This document shows positions 33,737 through 42,000 of a DNA stretch of 42,000 nt, piece by piece. Source of the DNA: Limisphaerales bacterium (lineage in GTDB: Bacteria > Verrucomicrobiota > Verrucomicrobiia > Limisphaerales > UBA11358); assembly GCA_003151855.1 (NCBI GenBank), contig PLYV01000194.1, forward strand, positions 1-42,000, read 5' to 3'. Below the pieces are notes generated by a model. That model saw only the letters and a program-made list of their open reading frames with translations, had not been told where the DNA came from and ran no database searches. Every line of letters begins with the position of its first letter. Position 1 is the first letter of the stretch. A program made the position numbers and the translations under genes.

Positions 33737-36700
33737 TCACGGGCCGACGCGGCGAAATCCGATGACCGGCGGTGGCGAGTGCGAGGCGTTTATCACGGCG
33801 GCGTCATCAAGGAAGAGGCCTTGGATGATCGCATCGCTCCCGCCGCTGGCGTCCGCCCATAGGGTGACGTTGCCCCGGAATTTGAATTGGAAGATGTCCG
33901 AATAGCCGGGGTTTTCATTCACGTTATACACCGCCGGCGTGTTACTGGTTGAGGTGAGCCGCAAGGTGAACTGTCTGGCATTATTGAACTGCGACGGGCT
34001 GGTGACGGTCAGGTAGTGAAAGTTGGTATCGGTCACACTGATGTTAATGGAGGCAACCGGGTTGGCCATGATTCCGAAATTCATTCCCAGATCACTATCC
34101 AGCTTGATCTGCCGCTCAAGGTAAGGAGAATCGTTCCAACCAGCCCCCGGCGTGACCGTGAACGGAGGGCGAACATTCAAGCGGTTCACCCCGGAGCCGC
34201 CCCAGTAATAAAAGGCGTAGCCTTTGGTGCCGACGCTTTCATTCTCCAGGTTCCCGTAGCCATAATCATCCAATTCCCGCAGGTTCAACACGCCCGTATA
34301 ATGCTCCGCACCGATGTAACTGGGTTGTCCCGCCGCCAGCGCGCTGGAGCTTACATCTACCACCGGTGTCCATTGTCCGCCTTCGGACATGGATCCGGTG
34401 CATAACACGGTCTGGCTGGTGTCAAAGGGATTGATTTTGACTTGCTCGGAAGTGGTTCCCTCGATGCCAGCCCGGATGGCGGTGATGGCAAAGTAATAGG
34501 TCTGGCTGTTCGTCAGGTTGCCGGCGACATAGCTCAAGTTAGTGGTGGTGCCGGCGAGCACATTGTAGGGACCGCCGTTCACCAAGGAATAGCGGACGTT
34601 GTATGCGGCAGCACCAGGGACGGGTCGCCAGGACAGCTCCGCCGACTGGTTGCCGTTCTTGCCGGTCACAACGGTGGGAAAATCGCAGGCTGGATTGGTC
34701 AGGTTGATCGCGCTTCCCAAGGTTCCGCTGCCGGTCAATTCGCGAATATTCACCGCGTTGACGAAGTGCCATCGTTGCGGTCCATGTTCGGCTTCATCAT
34801 TCACCCAGACATAATAACCTCCATCGGCCGTCTTCGTCAGGCTGGGACTGTGGCCGTTGCTGGCAATGCCCGGCCAAGCCCCTTCATAAGCGGAATGGCC
34901 GGGCGTGGCTTCGCCGAATTGGCCCACAAACAATCCATCGTCATAGAAGTGCATAATCTGGCAGGCCTGCCCTTCGCCACGATAGAATTCACCATGATAA
35001 CCGTAGATCACACTGCGATCCACAGCTTGCAAAGTGTTGCCGGCATATTGAACTCCGTTTGAAATTTCGTAGGTCCCACAGCCATTCATCCAGCCCACCG
35101 CCGGACTGGCTTTCCAGAGCCAGTTGGTGGCGCCCACCCTTATCCCGCCCAGATGCCAGCCATGGTTCAGTGATTGATCGAATGAGATTAAAATATTGTT
35201 GGTGCTGATGGTCGTGCGAACATTGCCAAAGCTGCAACAACGCGGAACCGGATCACTGTTCCCATTGGGCGCGGAAGCGATCATCGTTTCAGGGTTCCAT
35301 ACCGGATTGCCAGCCGCATCAAAATGGCTCAAGGCTGACTTATACCAATTGGCCGTGCCGACGGCGGTGGCGCGGGCGGAGCCGTCGGAACCGAGCGACA
35401 CCCAGCGTCCCTGATTGGTGGTCATCGGGAAAATTCCGGTCAGACGGAGCTGGTTGGTTCCCAATTCGCAGAGCTCCTCCATCGTGTGACCAAGGCAGTT
35501 GTTATCCACCAAGGCATAAGTCCGGCCATTGGTGAAGGTGGTGACTTCACGCAACCCTTCGTTCCAGGAGACATGGCACGAATCCACATTCACCTTCCAA
35601 TTGTTCACCAGCGTCCAGGCTTGCGGAAGCGGTTTGGTGTAATCCACCTTGAATTCCGAAAATTGGTTGAAGACGCGCGCAGGATTGTTCTGATCCACAC
35701 AGGCGACATAGGAATGCGGCTGATACATGATTTGCTCAAGGTAATTGCGCGTGGCTGAAAAATGCAGGGCGCGGTTATTGCCGCCGTCACCAACCCAAAA
35801 CGAACCATCCGGTGCGAAACACAGGAAGGTGGCTTCGTTCTCGCCGTCAAAGAACCAGAATTTATTGGTCGCGACCGCCACTCCGTTCGTTTGATAGCCG
35901 CCCGCCAAACCATAAGTCCACAGTGGCGCCCCGGCGCTATTGAACGCCTTTACCTGCTGGCTGCCGCCGCCGTCAGCCACAAGAACGACATTGGAATCTG
36001 TTGGATTCACGGCCACGGCCAGCGGTTTGATCAGGTTTGCAATCGTGGCTGCGACGACTGGGCTGGAATTCAAGTTGGTATAGCGAACCACTTGGTTGCC
36101 GGAAACCACCCAAAGACTTCCGCCGTCGGAAGAAAAATTCATCCGACCTGGGGAGTTCACGCTGAAATTTTCCACACGGGCACCCGACAGCTTGTCCAGC
36201 AGGTAAACCTGATTGTCTGGCGCAACCGCCACGGCCAGTAGGTTTCCATTCCACTGCACGGCCAGCCCACTCAATCCAGCCTGGGTGCCCACATAAACTC
36301 CGTTGGGAAAAGTCATGTTGGCGTTGGCACCATTTACAATGGGAACGCCCTGGGTGAAATTGGCAGACCAAGCGGGGCTGGCTGCTCCCACCTTGTTTGC
36401 CAGGACAAAGCCGGGGTGATTGTTATTGGCGGTGTTGTTCGGATCAGTGGCGGCGCTGCACGCAAAATAAACCCAGTTACCATCCGTGGCGGCCCACCGC
36501 CAGTCCCGGTCATAAGTGTTGGCCGGCTGTCCATTTGCACCCCATTGAATTTTAACCCGCTGCGGATCCGTGGTGACAAAGTTGCGAAAGTCATAGCCGC
36601 CTTCGTTATAGCCTGAAACATAATAGCCGTTGGTTCCCGCAATCGTCATGTCCCGCATGGGATAAAATCCCTTGTGGACGGTGGGGCCGGACAATTCCGC

Positions 36701-37033
36701 CGAGGTGTTCCCAATCGCCCCGTCCCAGACATATGCTGTGTTATGCTGGAGCACCTTGATTTGGTAGACCCCGGCGGGCACGGGGTTGCTGTTGTCGTCG
36801 AGTCCGTCCCAGACGCCGGAATTGGTCCCGGCGGCATAATACCGGACTTTGCTCCACAGCGTGCGGATCAACGTGCCGTCAGGCGCAAAAACCCCGGCAC
36901 TGGTTTTGCAGGGTTCATCCAAGAAAAAGGTAAAGCCAGTGCTTTGTGCCTGCACATCACAGGCAACCGACAGCCACCCGGCGAGAATCATCCCGCACAC
37001 CCATTTTATAAGGGAAACTATGTTCGGTTTCAT
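33737..37033 (-). CDS. large secreted beta-propeller protein with FlgD-like N-domain and an Fn3 domain
   Basis: 1,098 residues after a signal peptide (MKPNIVSLIKWVCGMILAGW, cleavage near VQA/QS). Residues ~34-95 read as a FlgD-type Ig-like segment (SAGVFAPDGTLIRTLW, then PAGVYQIKVL). The centre (~210-760) has repeated strands with propeller-like wording (LAVAVAPDNQVYLLD, LAVAVNPTDSNVVLVADGGG, GSFWVGDGGNNRALHF). An Fn3 domain lies at ~785-870 (SAELSWRPVPGAAAYNVRYS). The tail is beta-rich without a recognised domain. There is no sortase, PEP-CTERM or membrane tail. The longer frame to 37159 adds an Arg-rich extension and is not used. It may be an extracellular glycan-binding or scaffold protein; function unknown. 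Confidence 0.8.
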   Translation of the reverse strand: MKPNIVSLIKWVCGMILAGWLSVACDVQAQSTGFTFFLDEPCKTSAGVFAPDGTLIRTLWSKVRYYAAGTNSGVWDGLDDNSNPVPAGVYQIKVLQHNTAYVWDGAIGNTSAELSGPTVHKGFYPMRDMTIAGTNGYYVSGYNEGGYDFRNFVTTDPQRVKIQWGANGQPANTYDRDWRWAATDGNWVYFACSAATDPNNTANNNHPGFVLANKVGAASPAWSANFTQGVPIVNGANANMTFPNGVYVGTQAGLSGLAVQWNGNLLAVAVAPDNQVYLLDKLSGARVENFSVNSPGRMNFSSDGGSLWVVSGNQVVRYTNLNSSPVVAATIANLIKPLAVAVNPTDSNVVLVADGGGSQQVKAFNSAGAPLWTYGLAGGYQTNGVAVATNKFWFFDGENEATFLCFAPDGSFWVGDGGNNRALHFSATRNYLEQIMYQPHSYVACVDQNNPARVFNQFSEFKVDYTKPLPQAWTLVNNWKVNVDSCHVSWNEGLREVTTFTNGRTYALVDNNCLGHTMEELCELGTNQLRLTGIFPMTTNQGRWVSLGSDGSARATAVGTANWYKSALSHFDAAGNPVWNPETMIASAPNGNSDPVPRCCSFGNVRTTISTNNILISFDQSLNHGWHLGGIRVGATNWLWKASPAVGWMNGCGTYEISNGVQYAGNTLQAVDRSVIYGYHGEFYRGEGQACQIMHFYDDGLFVGQFGEATPGHSAYEGAWPGIASNGHSPSLTKTADGGYYVWVNDEAEHGPQRWHFVNAVNIRELTGSGTLGSAINLTNPACDFPTVVTGKNGNQSAELSWRPVPGAAAYNVRYSLVNGGPYNVLAGTTTNLSYVAGNLTNSQTYYFAITAIRAGIEGTTSEQVKINPFDTSQTVLCTGSMSEGGQWTPVVDVSSSALAAGQPSYIGAEHYTGVLNLRELDDYGYGNLENESVGTKGYAFYYWGGSGVNRLNVRPPFTVTPGAGWNDSPYLERQIKLDSDLGMNFGIMANPVASINISVTDTNFHYLTVTSPSQFNNARQFTLRLTSTSNTPAVYNVNENPGYSDIFQFKFRGNVTLWADASGGSDAIIQGLFLDDAAVINASHSPPPVIGFRRVGP

Positions 37034-37639
37034 ATCAGGAAAAGGGCACGACCTGGCGGCTTGGATTCTAAACCTTAAAAATCGGAATGAACCTTGTCCG
37101 CATTCTTTCCGGCTCCTTGATTTCAAAAGCCTGCCTCCTCCTCTGGCAGACTGTCGCACAAGTGTTTCCAGACCCCAATAATTATTTCACATTTCGTGCA
37201 AGCATCCTAAAAAGCATGGCATATGCCACAGTTCGGGAACCGGGTCTCGCCGGCCATTATCGTTGGCGCGGGTTTGAAGAAAGCGCCGCGCCGTTTTTAG
37301 ACCGGCTCTTAAAATGCCCACCAGACTGGGGTTCATGGGTCGTCGGCCGGCTAAATTACCCCGTGACAAATGACTAGAAAAGCGACAGCCGGACAGCCGG
37401 TTGTCTGGAAAAATTCCCCCGGGAGTTTCTTCGCCCAACCGCATTTAATTTTCGCTTAAAAGAATTTCTGTTTTATAGTGAACACTGACCACCATATTAT
37501 TGCTGAAAAAGGCCATAAAACCATTGGTTTTCCTTGGTTTTTTTGGCCGATTTCGATTTCTCAAGCTGCGCTTCAGTGCCCGCCTTGCAAATACAGACAT
37601 TGATTTCTTCACATTGGCAATCGTTATGCGTAGGCAGGC
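37034..37639. other. intergenic region between two divergent secreted-protein genes
   Basis: 606 bp with no convincing gene; the small frames within it lack any family resemblance. It must hold the promoters for both divergent genes. Noted inside are a hairpin at 37384-37405 and a sigma-54-like match at 37615-37630, listed separately. Confidence 0.6.
37384..37405. promoter_or_regulatory. 9-bp stem-loop with a 4-base loop
   Basis: GACAGCCGG (37384-37392) and CCGGTTGTC (37397-37405) form a stem with one G-T pair (G-U in plus-strand RNA) and the loop ACAG. On the minus strand it is followed by GCTTTTCT, only moderately T-rich. It could stop minus-strand transcription arriving from the right or be an operator. 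Confidence 0.3.
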
Positions 37640-39157
37640 ATGATGTTTTGTCAGCTAAAAAAATATGGAACCACGTTTGCAGCCCAAGTTTTGTTGGTGT
37701 TGAGCGGGCTGGCTGTTTTCCTGCAACCGTCGGCGCTGGCAACTTCGCCGACTCCACCAGCTCAAAGCGTGACTTTCGCTTGGGATCCGAGTCCCGACCC
37801 CAATGTTGTGGGCTATAATATTTATTATGGCACGGCCAGCCGCGTTTATACCAACAAGGTTTCAGTTGGCAGTGCAACCACGGCGACGATTTCCGGGCTG
37901 ACGGAAGGATTAACTTATTTTTTTTCAGCCACGACTTATGCCGCTCAAAATATGGAAAGTGATTTTTCCGATGAAATAGCCTACACCGTGCCGGCCACCG
38001 TCCTGAACGATCCACCGACCATAACCGGATTTCAGGCAACCAGCACCGCTATGGCGGGACAGACTGTAACCTTCAGCGTCACGGCCACCGGAACCGGCCC
38101 CTTGGCCTACCAATGGAAAAACCGTGCCGGAGCCATTGCCGGCGCAACCAATGCCGTTCTGACCTTGACCAACGTAACGGCGGCGCAGTCGGACATCTAC
38201 TATGTGACCGTGTCCAACAGCGCCAGTTCGGCTGACAGCACCCCGGCAAACCTGACGGTCTATGCCACGACGTCCGCCACCTTGTCCCCGGCCGCCCGGG
38301 TTGACGGCCAGTTTGCCCTTAATATTTCCGGGGTTCCTGACTATCGATATGTTGTCGAAGCTTCCACCAATCTCATGAACTGGACTCCCGTGCAGACCAA
38401 TACCGCCCCCTTTGTATTTGTGGACAGCGACGCCAGCCGGTTCAGCCAGCGCTATTATCGCACTTATTGCCTGCCGGCAGATAATTTCGCCGACATCACC
38501 AACGGGCTGGTGGTTTATTATCCGCTCGCCACAAACGGAAACGATGTGTGGGCCGGAAATAATCTCACGCTGGCTGGCTCGCCGTTTTTCAACTCCGGCG
38601 CCGTCGATTGGAACGGTGCCGCCCAGAGCGTGGGCTACAGTTCGCCGCAGCAATGGCCGCAGTCCGGCCTGACTGTCTCAACTTGGATCAACCTAGACGA
38701 CCCAACAGGCAACTATGCCGTGGCCACCTGTTACGGCAATGCCAGCGGCTCGGTATCGGCGGCGTATTTTCAATTCTTTACCCTGTCTGGCGGGCTGACG
38801 GCGCGGATCATCCAAAATACTGACGCAGATTATATCGGCAGAAAAACGTCCGCCGCCCTCACATCTGGATGGCATTTTGTGGCGTTCACTTGGACCGGTG
38901 AGACGACAAGTGACGGCCTGAAGATTTATCTGGATGGAGTTCAAATTGACAATGCGAACGATAGTGCCGGGGCTTTTTCCAAGGCCTATTCTGGCAGCGA
39001 CGTTCCGTTAGGCCTGGGCGCACAATTATCAACCGGCTATGGTTTCGGAGGTTATTTCCATGGCGGTCAACACGGCGTGCGGATGTATGATCACGCCTTG
39101 TCTGGCCGAGAAATCAGCACACTTTACATAAACGGTGTTTCGGGGCAGATTTTTTGA
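37640..39157 (+). CDS. secreted Fn3-Ig-LamG protein
   Basis: 505 residues. A signal peptide (residues 1-34, ending QPSALA/TSP) is followed by an Fn3 domain (~43-118, FAWDPSPDPNVVGYNIYYG), an Ig-like domain (~125-205, PPTITGFQATSTAMAGQTVT), a linker, and a concanavalin/LamG-like domain (~285-500, with WINLDDPTGNYAVATC, HFVAFTWTGETTSDGLKIYL and HGVRMYDHALSGREI). LamG modules bind glycans or proteins. There is no PEP-CTERM tail, so the nearby exosortase is not expected to process it. It may attach to the surface polymer (inference). Two start codons, 37640 and 37643, are adjacent; the first is used. Confidence 0.85.
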   Translation: MMFCQLKKYGTTFAAQVLLVLSGLAVFLQPSALATSPTPPAQSVTFAWDPSPDPNVVGYNIYYGTASRVYTNKVSVGSATTATISGLTEGLTYFFSATTYAAQNMESDFSDEIAYTVPATVLNDPPTITGFQATSTAMAGQTVTFSVTATGTGPLAYQWKNRAGAIAGATNAVLTLTNVTAAQSDIYYVTVSNSASSADSTPANLTVYATTSATLSPAARVDGQFALNISGVPDYRYVVEASTNLMNWTPVQTNTAPFVFVDSDASRFSQRYYRTYCLPADNFADITNGLVVYYPLATNGNDVWAGNNLTLAGSPFFNSGAVDWNGAAQSVGYSSPQQWPQSGLTVSTWINLDDPTGNYAVATCYGNASGSVSAAYFQFFTLSGGLTARIIQNTDADYIGRKTSAALTSGWHFVAFTWTGETTSDGLKIYLDGVQIDNANDSAGAFSKAYSGSDVPLGLGAQLSTGYGFGGYFHGGQHGVRMYDHALSGREISTLYINGVSGQIF

Positions 39158-39464
39158 GGTTGGTCTAGCTTGATCTGATTTGGACTTCACTAGAAGTTTG
39201 CACGGAAACGGACAATATATCCGCATAACGGTCATCCCGGAAGAGTAACTTTAGCAGGGCAGGTCATTTTCCATATCAACAATATCTTTTCGCCATAAGA
39301 GGCGATTTGTTCGCGCACAGGACGGTTCGCGCCATGACATTGCTAAATTTTTCTCACTTCAGTGCCAAATGCAATTGGGATCAAGACCAAACTGCTGCAA
39401 AACCTTGATTTTGCAGCCTTCCTTGATTCTTCTTTGAAGTAATCCAAACCAGAAAAAATATTTT
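39158..39464. other. intergenic region after the LamG protein gene
   Basis: No gene seen. It holds a perfect hairpin at 39394-39417 and several T-rich runs, and may include the end of the LamG transcript. Confidence 0.5.
39394..39417 (+). terminator. perfect 9-bp hairpin (possible terminator)
   Basis: GCTGCAAAA (39394-39402) and TTTTGCAGC (39409-39417) pair perfectly around the loop CCTTGA. CTTCCTTGATTCTTCTTTG follows, which is U-rich but broken. The site is 237 bp after the LamG gene stop, so a true terminator is only a weak call. Confidence 0.35.
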
Positions 39465-39790
39465 ATGGTTTATTACAACGCGCTGATGCTTGATCCGCGC
39501 ACGGGCGAATATCTCGACTTTTTCGGCGGTCGTGAAGATTTGGAAAAGCGGGTGCTGTGGCACATGAGTGCGGCCTTCGTGGAAGACCCGTTGCGCGTGC
39601 TGCGGGGAATGCAATTCGACGCCTTGCCAACACATTAAAGCCCGCCACCATTGCGGAAATTTGTCTGGTGATGGCGGCCGATCAATTGGTCCTCCGCCCA
39701 AACCCCGCGTCGTTCACGAAGGCGTCATCGGATTGCGAGCCAAGGCGGAAGAATTGAAACTCCGCGACTCCGCGCCCAAAGCTGGAGTCG
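39465..39790 (+). pseudogene. tRNA nucleotidyltransferase (CCA-adding) remnant, frameshifted
   Basis: Three pieces of a CCA-adding/poly(A)-polymerase-type protein appear in three frames. The first (39465-39638) reads [20 protein letters not shown] then [21 protein letters not shown] and stops; the DFFGGREDL and [12 protein letters not shown] words are typical of this family. The second, from 39638 in frame 2, gives KPATIAEICLVMAADQ. The third, in frame 1, gives PKPRVVHEGVIGLRAKAEEL and more. The N-terminal catalytic part and the middle are missing. This is clearly a decayed gene or a duplicate fragment; a functional copy should exist elsewhere. Confidence 0.75.
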
Positions 39791-39961
39791 CCCCGGGTAA
39801 AACCATCGTCATCCGCAAAGAGTCGAAGGAAGGAACAGGTTGGCATGGGTCACTCCAGAGGCATACGACGCCAATATAGAAAGAAGGCAGGTTGACGAAG
39901 CTGGCGCAACGGGCGGCAACCAGGATTCACGATCAGCAAACATGAATTCAACATGACTAAA

Positions 39962-40390
39962 TCAAACTTTCTCCCACTCCCGCACTTTGCCGGGAATGAT
40001 GCAGAAGAGCGGGTGCGGTTCCGGTTGCGCGAGGTTGCGGAATCGTTTTTCCAACTCCGGCGCGCGTTTATTTAATTTGGCGAGCAGGTGTTTCCATTCG
40101 TAAAGCAACTGGCCGTCGGTCTCGGCAATTTTGCCGGTGAAACGCGGACGCGCAATCTTGCTGGCGTCAAAATGGTAGCCGCGCGTTTGCGCCTCGGCCG
40201 CCAGCCCGGCCAGAAACGTGGCGATGGCGGCGGCGGGATCGGCCTGCGCCTGAAAGCGCGCGAGTTGCGGATGATGCCGGTAGCCTTTCGTGCCGCCGGC
40301 GAGAACTTTCTGGGCCAGCAACGCCTCGCGCCACGCGGCCACGAGGCCTTTCGGGTCGAGGTAGCGCGGATGCACGGTCCAGAGTCGCAT
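39962..40390 (-). CDS. pyrimidine-dimer DNA glycosylase family protein
   Basis: 142 residues. The sequence MRLWTVHPRYLDPKGLVAAW with ALLAQKVLAGGTKGYRHHPQ (~25-44), and LYEWKHLLAKLNKRAPE in the C-terminal half, matches the bacterial Pfam family named pyrimidine-dimer DNA glycosylase (endonuclease V type). Family members are thought to cut thymine dimers, though many are untested. The full length is intact and ends with EPHPLFCIIPGKVREWEKV. The start is ATG at 40390, without a visible ribosome site. It lies between the cca remnant and the palindromic repeat, unrelated to the polysaccharide genes. Confidence 0.85.
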   Translation of the reverse strand: MRLWTVHPRYLDPKGLVAAWREALLAQKVLAGGTKGYRHHPQLARFQAQADPAAAIATFLAGLAAEAQTRGYHFDASKIARPRFTGKIAETDGQLLYEWKHLLAKLNKRAPELEKRFRNLAQPEPHPLFCIIPGKVREWEKV

Positions 40391-40443
40391 GGGGAAAGGT
40401 TGCCTGACGGCGCGGCGGATTGCACCGGGGAATTATTTTTATG

Positions 40444-40511
40444 AACCGCGAAATGCGCGAAATACTCGAACAACAATTTTCCCTTTCGCGTGGTTCGTGT
40501 ATTTCGCGGTT
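40444..40511. repeat. 68-bp imperfect palindrome made of 9-bp units
   Basis: The outer 11 bases are perfect (AACCGCGAAAT at 40444-40454, ATTTCGCGGTT at 40501-40511). Inward, each arm continues as roughly 9-bp repeats: CGCGAAATG, CGCGAAATA, CTCGAACAA on the left and TTTCGCGTG, GTTCGTGTA, TTTCGCGGT on the right. I know similar GCGAAATAC-type palindromes between genes of other bacteria from memory, so it is likely a dispersed REP/MITE-like element. No flanking gene uses it as coding DNA. Confidence 0.65.
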
Positions 40512-40603
40512 AAAAGTTTTTTCCAAAACTGAACGCGCCGCGAGCATTTCTGTCCATGGTTGGTAATTCTGTCTTTTGATTTTGGAATTGATATTTTGAC
40601 CGC

Positions 40604-41665
40604 ATGATTGACCTGACCTTCGGCCTGCTGGGCGCGTTGCTGGCCACCAACCAGCCGCTCGCCGTCAGCAACGTCATCCACGAGCAGACGGGCATCGCCA
40701 TCACGGTCGCCGCCACGCCGGAGGAACGCGAGCTCCGCGAGGTGATGATGGCCGATGACGCGTCACAGGACGACGTGAAGGCATGGATCGAGGATTTCAA
40801 TTCGCAGTCGCACACGAACAGCACGCTGGAGGGCGAGGCCTTGAACGCGCGCATCCTCGCGCGTTTCGACCGGGTGCGCGGCGCGTATGACAATTTTCTC
40901 ATCCGCCATCCCGACAGCGCGCATGGCTTCCTGGCCTATGGCAGTTTTCTCAACGAGATCGGCGACGAGGACAAGGCGGTGGGGCAATACGAGAAATCGC
41001 GCGAGTTGGATCCGAAAAACCCGGCGGTCTGGAACAACCTCGCGAACTACTACGGCGAGCACAGCCCGCAGACGAAGGCGTTTGAATATTACGCGCAGGC
41101 CATCAAGCTGAATCCGGCCGAGCCGATTTATTACCAGAATTTCGCCACGACGGTCTATCTCTACCGCAAGGACGCGCGGGAGTATTTCAACATCAACGAG
41201 CAGCAGGTGTTCGACAAGGCGCTGGGGCTTTACCAGCAGGCCGTGGCGCTCGCGCCGGACAGCTTCGTCATCGCGACCGACTACGCGGAAAGCTATTACG
41301 GCATCAAGCCGCTGCGCACCAACGACGCGCTCATGGCGTGGACCAACGCGCTGACCATCGCGCACACGGACGCCGAGCGGCAGGGCGTGTTCATCCACCT
41401 CGCGCGCGTGAAGATCGCGGCGGGATTTTTTGACGAAGCGCGCGCGCAACTGGCCGCCATCACGAACGATGCCTACGCGGACTTGAAGCAACGCCTCATC
41501 CGCTCGCTCGCCGACCACGAGCATCCGGCAACCGTGGTGACGACGAATGCGGTGAAGATCATTCCGCCGGAACTGCCCGCCGTGGTCGCCACGACCAATG
41601 CCGCGACGGTGTCATCCAACCTGTTTTCCGCCCCGCCCACGGCGCATTTGAAAGAGAAACCGTGA
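40604..41665 (+). CDS. TPR-repeat protein of unknown function
   Basis: 353 residues. A hydrophobic N-terminus (LTFGLLGALLA) may be a signal or anchor. The body has tetratricopeptide units: HGFLAYGSFLNEIGDEDKAV (~105), PAVWNNLANYYGEHSPQTKA (~140), and, after a break, FDKALGLYQQAVALAPDSFV (~205-224). The C-terminus is Thr/Asn/Ala/Val-rich and low in complexity. TPRs mediate protein contacts; a partner cannot be named. The start is ATG 40604. It is GC-rich with strong third-position G/C, unlike the DNA around the palindrome just before it. Confidence 0.75.
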   Translation: MIDLTFGLLGALLATNQPLAVSNVIHEQTGIAITVAATPEERELREVMMADDASQDDVKAWIEDFNSQSHTNSTLEGEALNARILARFDRVRGAYDNFLIRHPDSAHGFLAYGSFLNEIGDEDKAVGQYEKSRELDPKNPAVWNNLANYYGEHSPQTKAFEYYAQAIKLNPAEPIYYQNFATTVYLYRKDAREYFNINEQQVFDKALGLYQQAVALAPDSFVIATDYAESYYGIKPLRTNDALMAWTNALTIAHTDAERQGVFIHLARVKIAAGFFDEARAQLAAITNDAYADLKQRLIRSLADHEHPATVVTTNAVKIIPPELPAVVATTNAATVSSNLFSAPPTAHLKEKP

Positions 41666-41715
41666 GTTGACGGACAAGACGCGTTTGCGCTGATTGACGC
41701 GCTGGATTTAAGGCT

Positions 41716-41743
41716 CGTAAATCGTAAATCGCATATCGTAAAT
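41716..41743. repeat. four tandem 7-bp units (CGTAAAT) upstream of hisI
   Basis: CGTAAAT CGTAAAT CGCATAT CGTAAAT occupies 41716-41743; the third unit is degenerate. Nothing else in the 85 bp between the TPR gene and hisI stands out. It may be a small variable repeat or a regulator site; copy number could differ among relatives. Confidence 0.55.
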
Positions 41744-41750
41744 TTCCCCC

Positions 41751-42000
41751 ATGAGCTTTTACGACCAATTGAAATTCGACGCGCAGGGCTTGATTCCCGC
41801 GATCATCCAGGAACAGGCGACCGGCCGCGTGGTGATGATGGCGTGGATGAACCGCGCCTCGCTCGAAAGCACGGTCAAGACCGGCAAGACGCATTTCTGG
41901 AGCCGCTCCCGCCAGAAATTCTGGATGAAGGGCGAGGAAAGCGGCAACACGCAAACCGTCAAGAACATCGCCTTTGACTGCGACGGCGACTGCCTGCTGA
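41751..42000 (+). CDS. hisI: phosphoribosyl-AMP cyclohydrolase (partial, cut at window end)
   Basis: Third step of histidine synthesis: opens the purine ring of phosphoribosyl-AMP. 83 residues are visible from ATG 41751. The family pattern is clear: [20 protein letters not shown] (~14-33), [20 protein letters not shown] (~44-63), [19 protein letters not shown], where DCDGD carries the metal-binding Asp residues. The zinc-binding Cys region is beyond the window. The start has no strong ribosome site. It marks the end of the accessory region and the return to core metabolism. Confidence 0.93.
   Translation, partial: MSFYDQLKFDAQGLIPAIIQEQATGRVVMMAWMNRASLESTVKTGKTHFWSRSRQKFWMKGEESGNTQTVKNIAFDCDGDCLL

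Noticed and set aside
33737-37033. Lipoprotein call for the propeller protein
   Set aside because: The Cys in SVACD near residue 26 lacks Leu at the -3 position, so a standard signal peptidase I site after VQA is preferred.
37087-37377. 96-residue plus-strand frame in the divergent intergenic region
   Set aside because: No ribosome site, composition not typical and no recognised motif; probably non-coding.
37497-38039. 180-residue minus-strand frame opposite the LamG gene
   Set aside because: No family pattern; the plus strand has a signal peptide and clear Fn3 and Ig domains.
39568-39879. 103-residue frame after the cca fragment as an intact gene
   Set aside because: Its middle part is the third frame of the cca remnant, and its start lies within the first fragment, so it is not an independent gene.

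Overview
The window looks like part of a chromosome of a Verrucomicrobiota bacterium, probably near the Pedosphaera/Limisphaera branch. That placement is inference. It rests on the style of the secreted Fn3/Ig/LamG proteins, a GbsR-like regulator beside an exosortase, and the mix of moderately high GC genes with AT-rich intergenic DNA. No rRNA, tRNA, CRISPR array or transposase was seen.

Most of the window (about 1.2 to 33.7 kb) is one large exopolysaccharide/glycan locus. Block A (1.7-6.8 kb) is a plus-strand set: outer-membrane polysaccharide export protein, Wzc-like chain-length protein with a BY-kinase domain, a specialised NusG-like antiterminator, and an exosortase fused to an EpsI-like domain. 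It faces a GAF-type sigma-54 activator (1-1038, minus strand, cut by the window edge). A near-consensus -24/-12 promoter lies between them at 1214-1229. The initiating sugar-phosphate transferase (6800-8299) lies on the minus strand, followed by 600 bp of AT-rich DNA with nested inverted repeats and a GbsR/MarR-like regulator that may be translated from a leaderless mRNA.

Block B (9.5-33.7 kb) is an almost gap-free plus-strand run of 22 genes, eight of whose junctions are four-base start/stop overlaps. It encodes an ABC-2 polysaccharide exporter (Wzm/Wzt, with a C-terminal glycan-binding domain on Wzt), two methyltransferases (TylF-like and FkbM), about fifteen glycosyltransferases (GT4, GT9, GT2, GT26 and two unassigned GT-A-like), a polytopic polymerase/ligase-like protein, a hexapeptide acetyltransferase, a GMC oxidoreductase and a sugar epimerase. 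A coherent reading is that the initiating transferase loads the first sugar on undecaprenyl phosphate, the glycosyltransferases build a long heteroglycan, the acetyl, methyl and oxidation enzymes decorate it, and the ABC exporter and/or the Wza/Wzc-type parts move it out. The NusG paralogue would help RNA polymerase through the long operon. The mix of Wzx/Wzy-type parts (OPX, Wzc, polymerase-like protein) and ABC-type parts, with no visible Wzx flippase and no PEP-CTERM substrate, is the most unusual feature.

From 33.7 to 39.2 kb lie two divergent secreted proteins: a 1,098-residue beta-propeller/Fn3 protein and an Fn3-Ig-LamG protein. The last part (39.2-42 kb) is the flank: a decayed tRNA nucleotidyltransferase fragment, a pyrimidine-dimer glycosylase family gene, a palindromic intergenic repeat built from 9-bp units, a TPR protein, a small 7-bp tandem repeat and the start of hisI.
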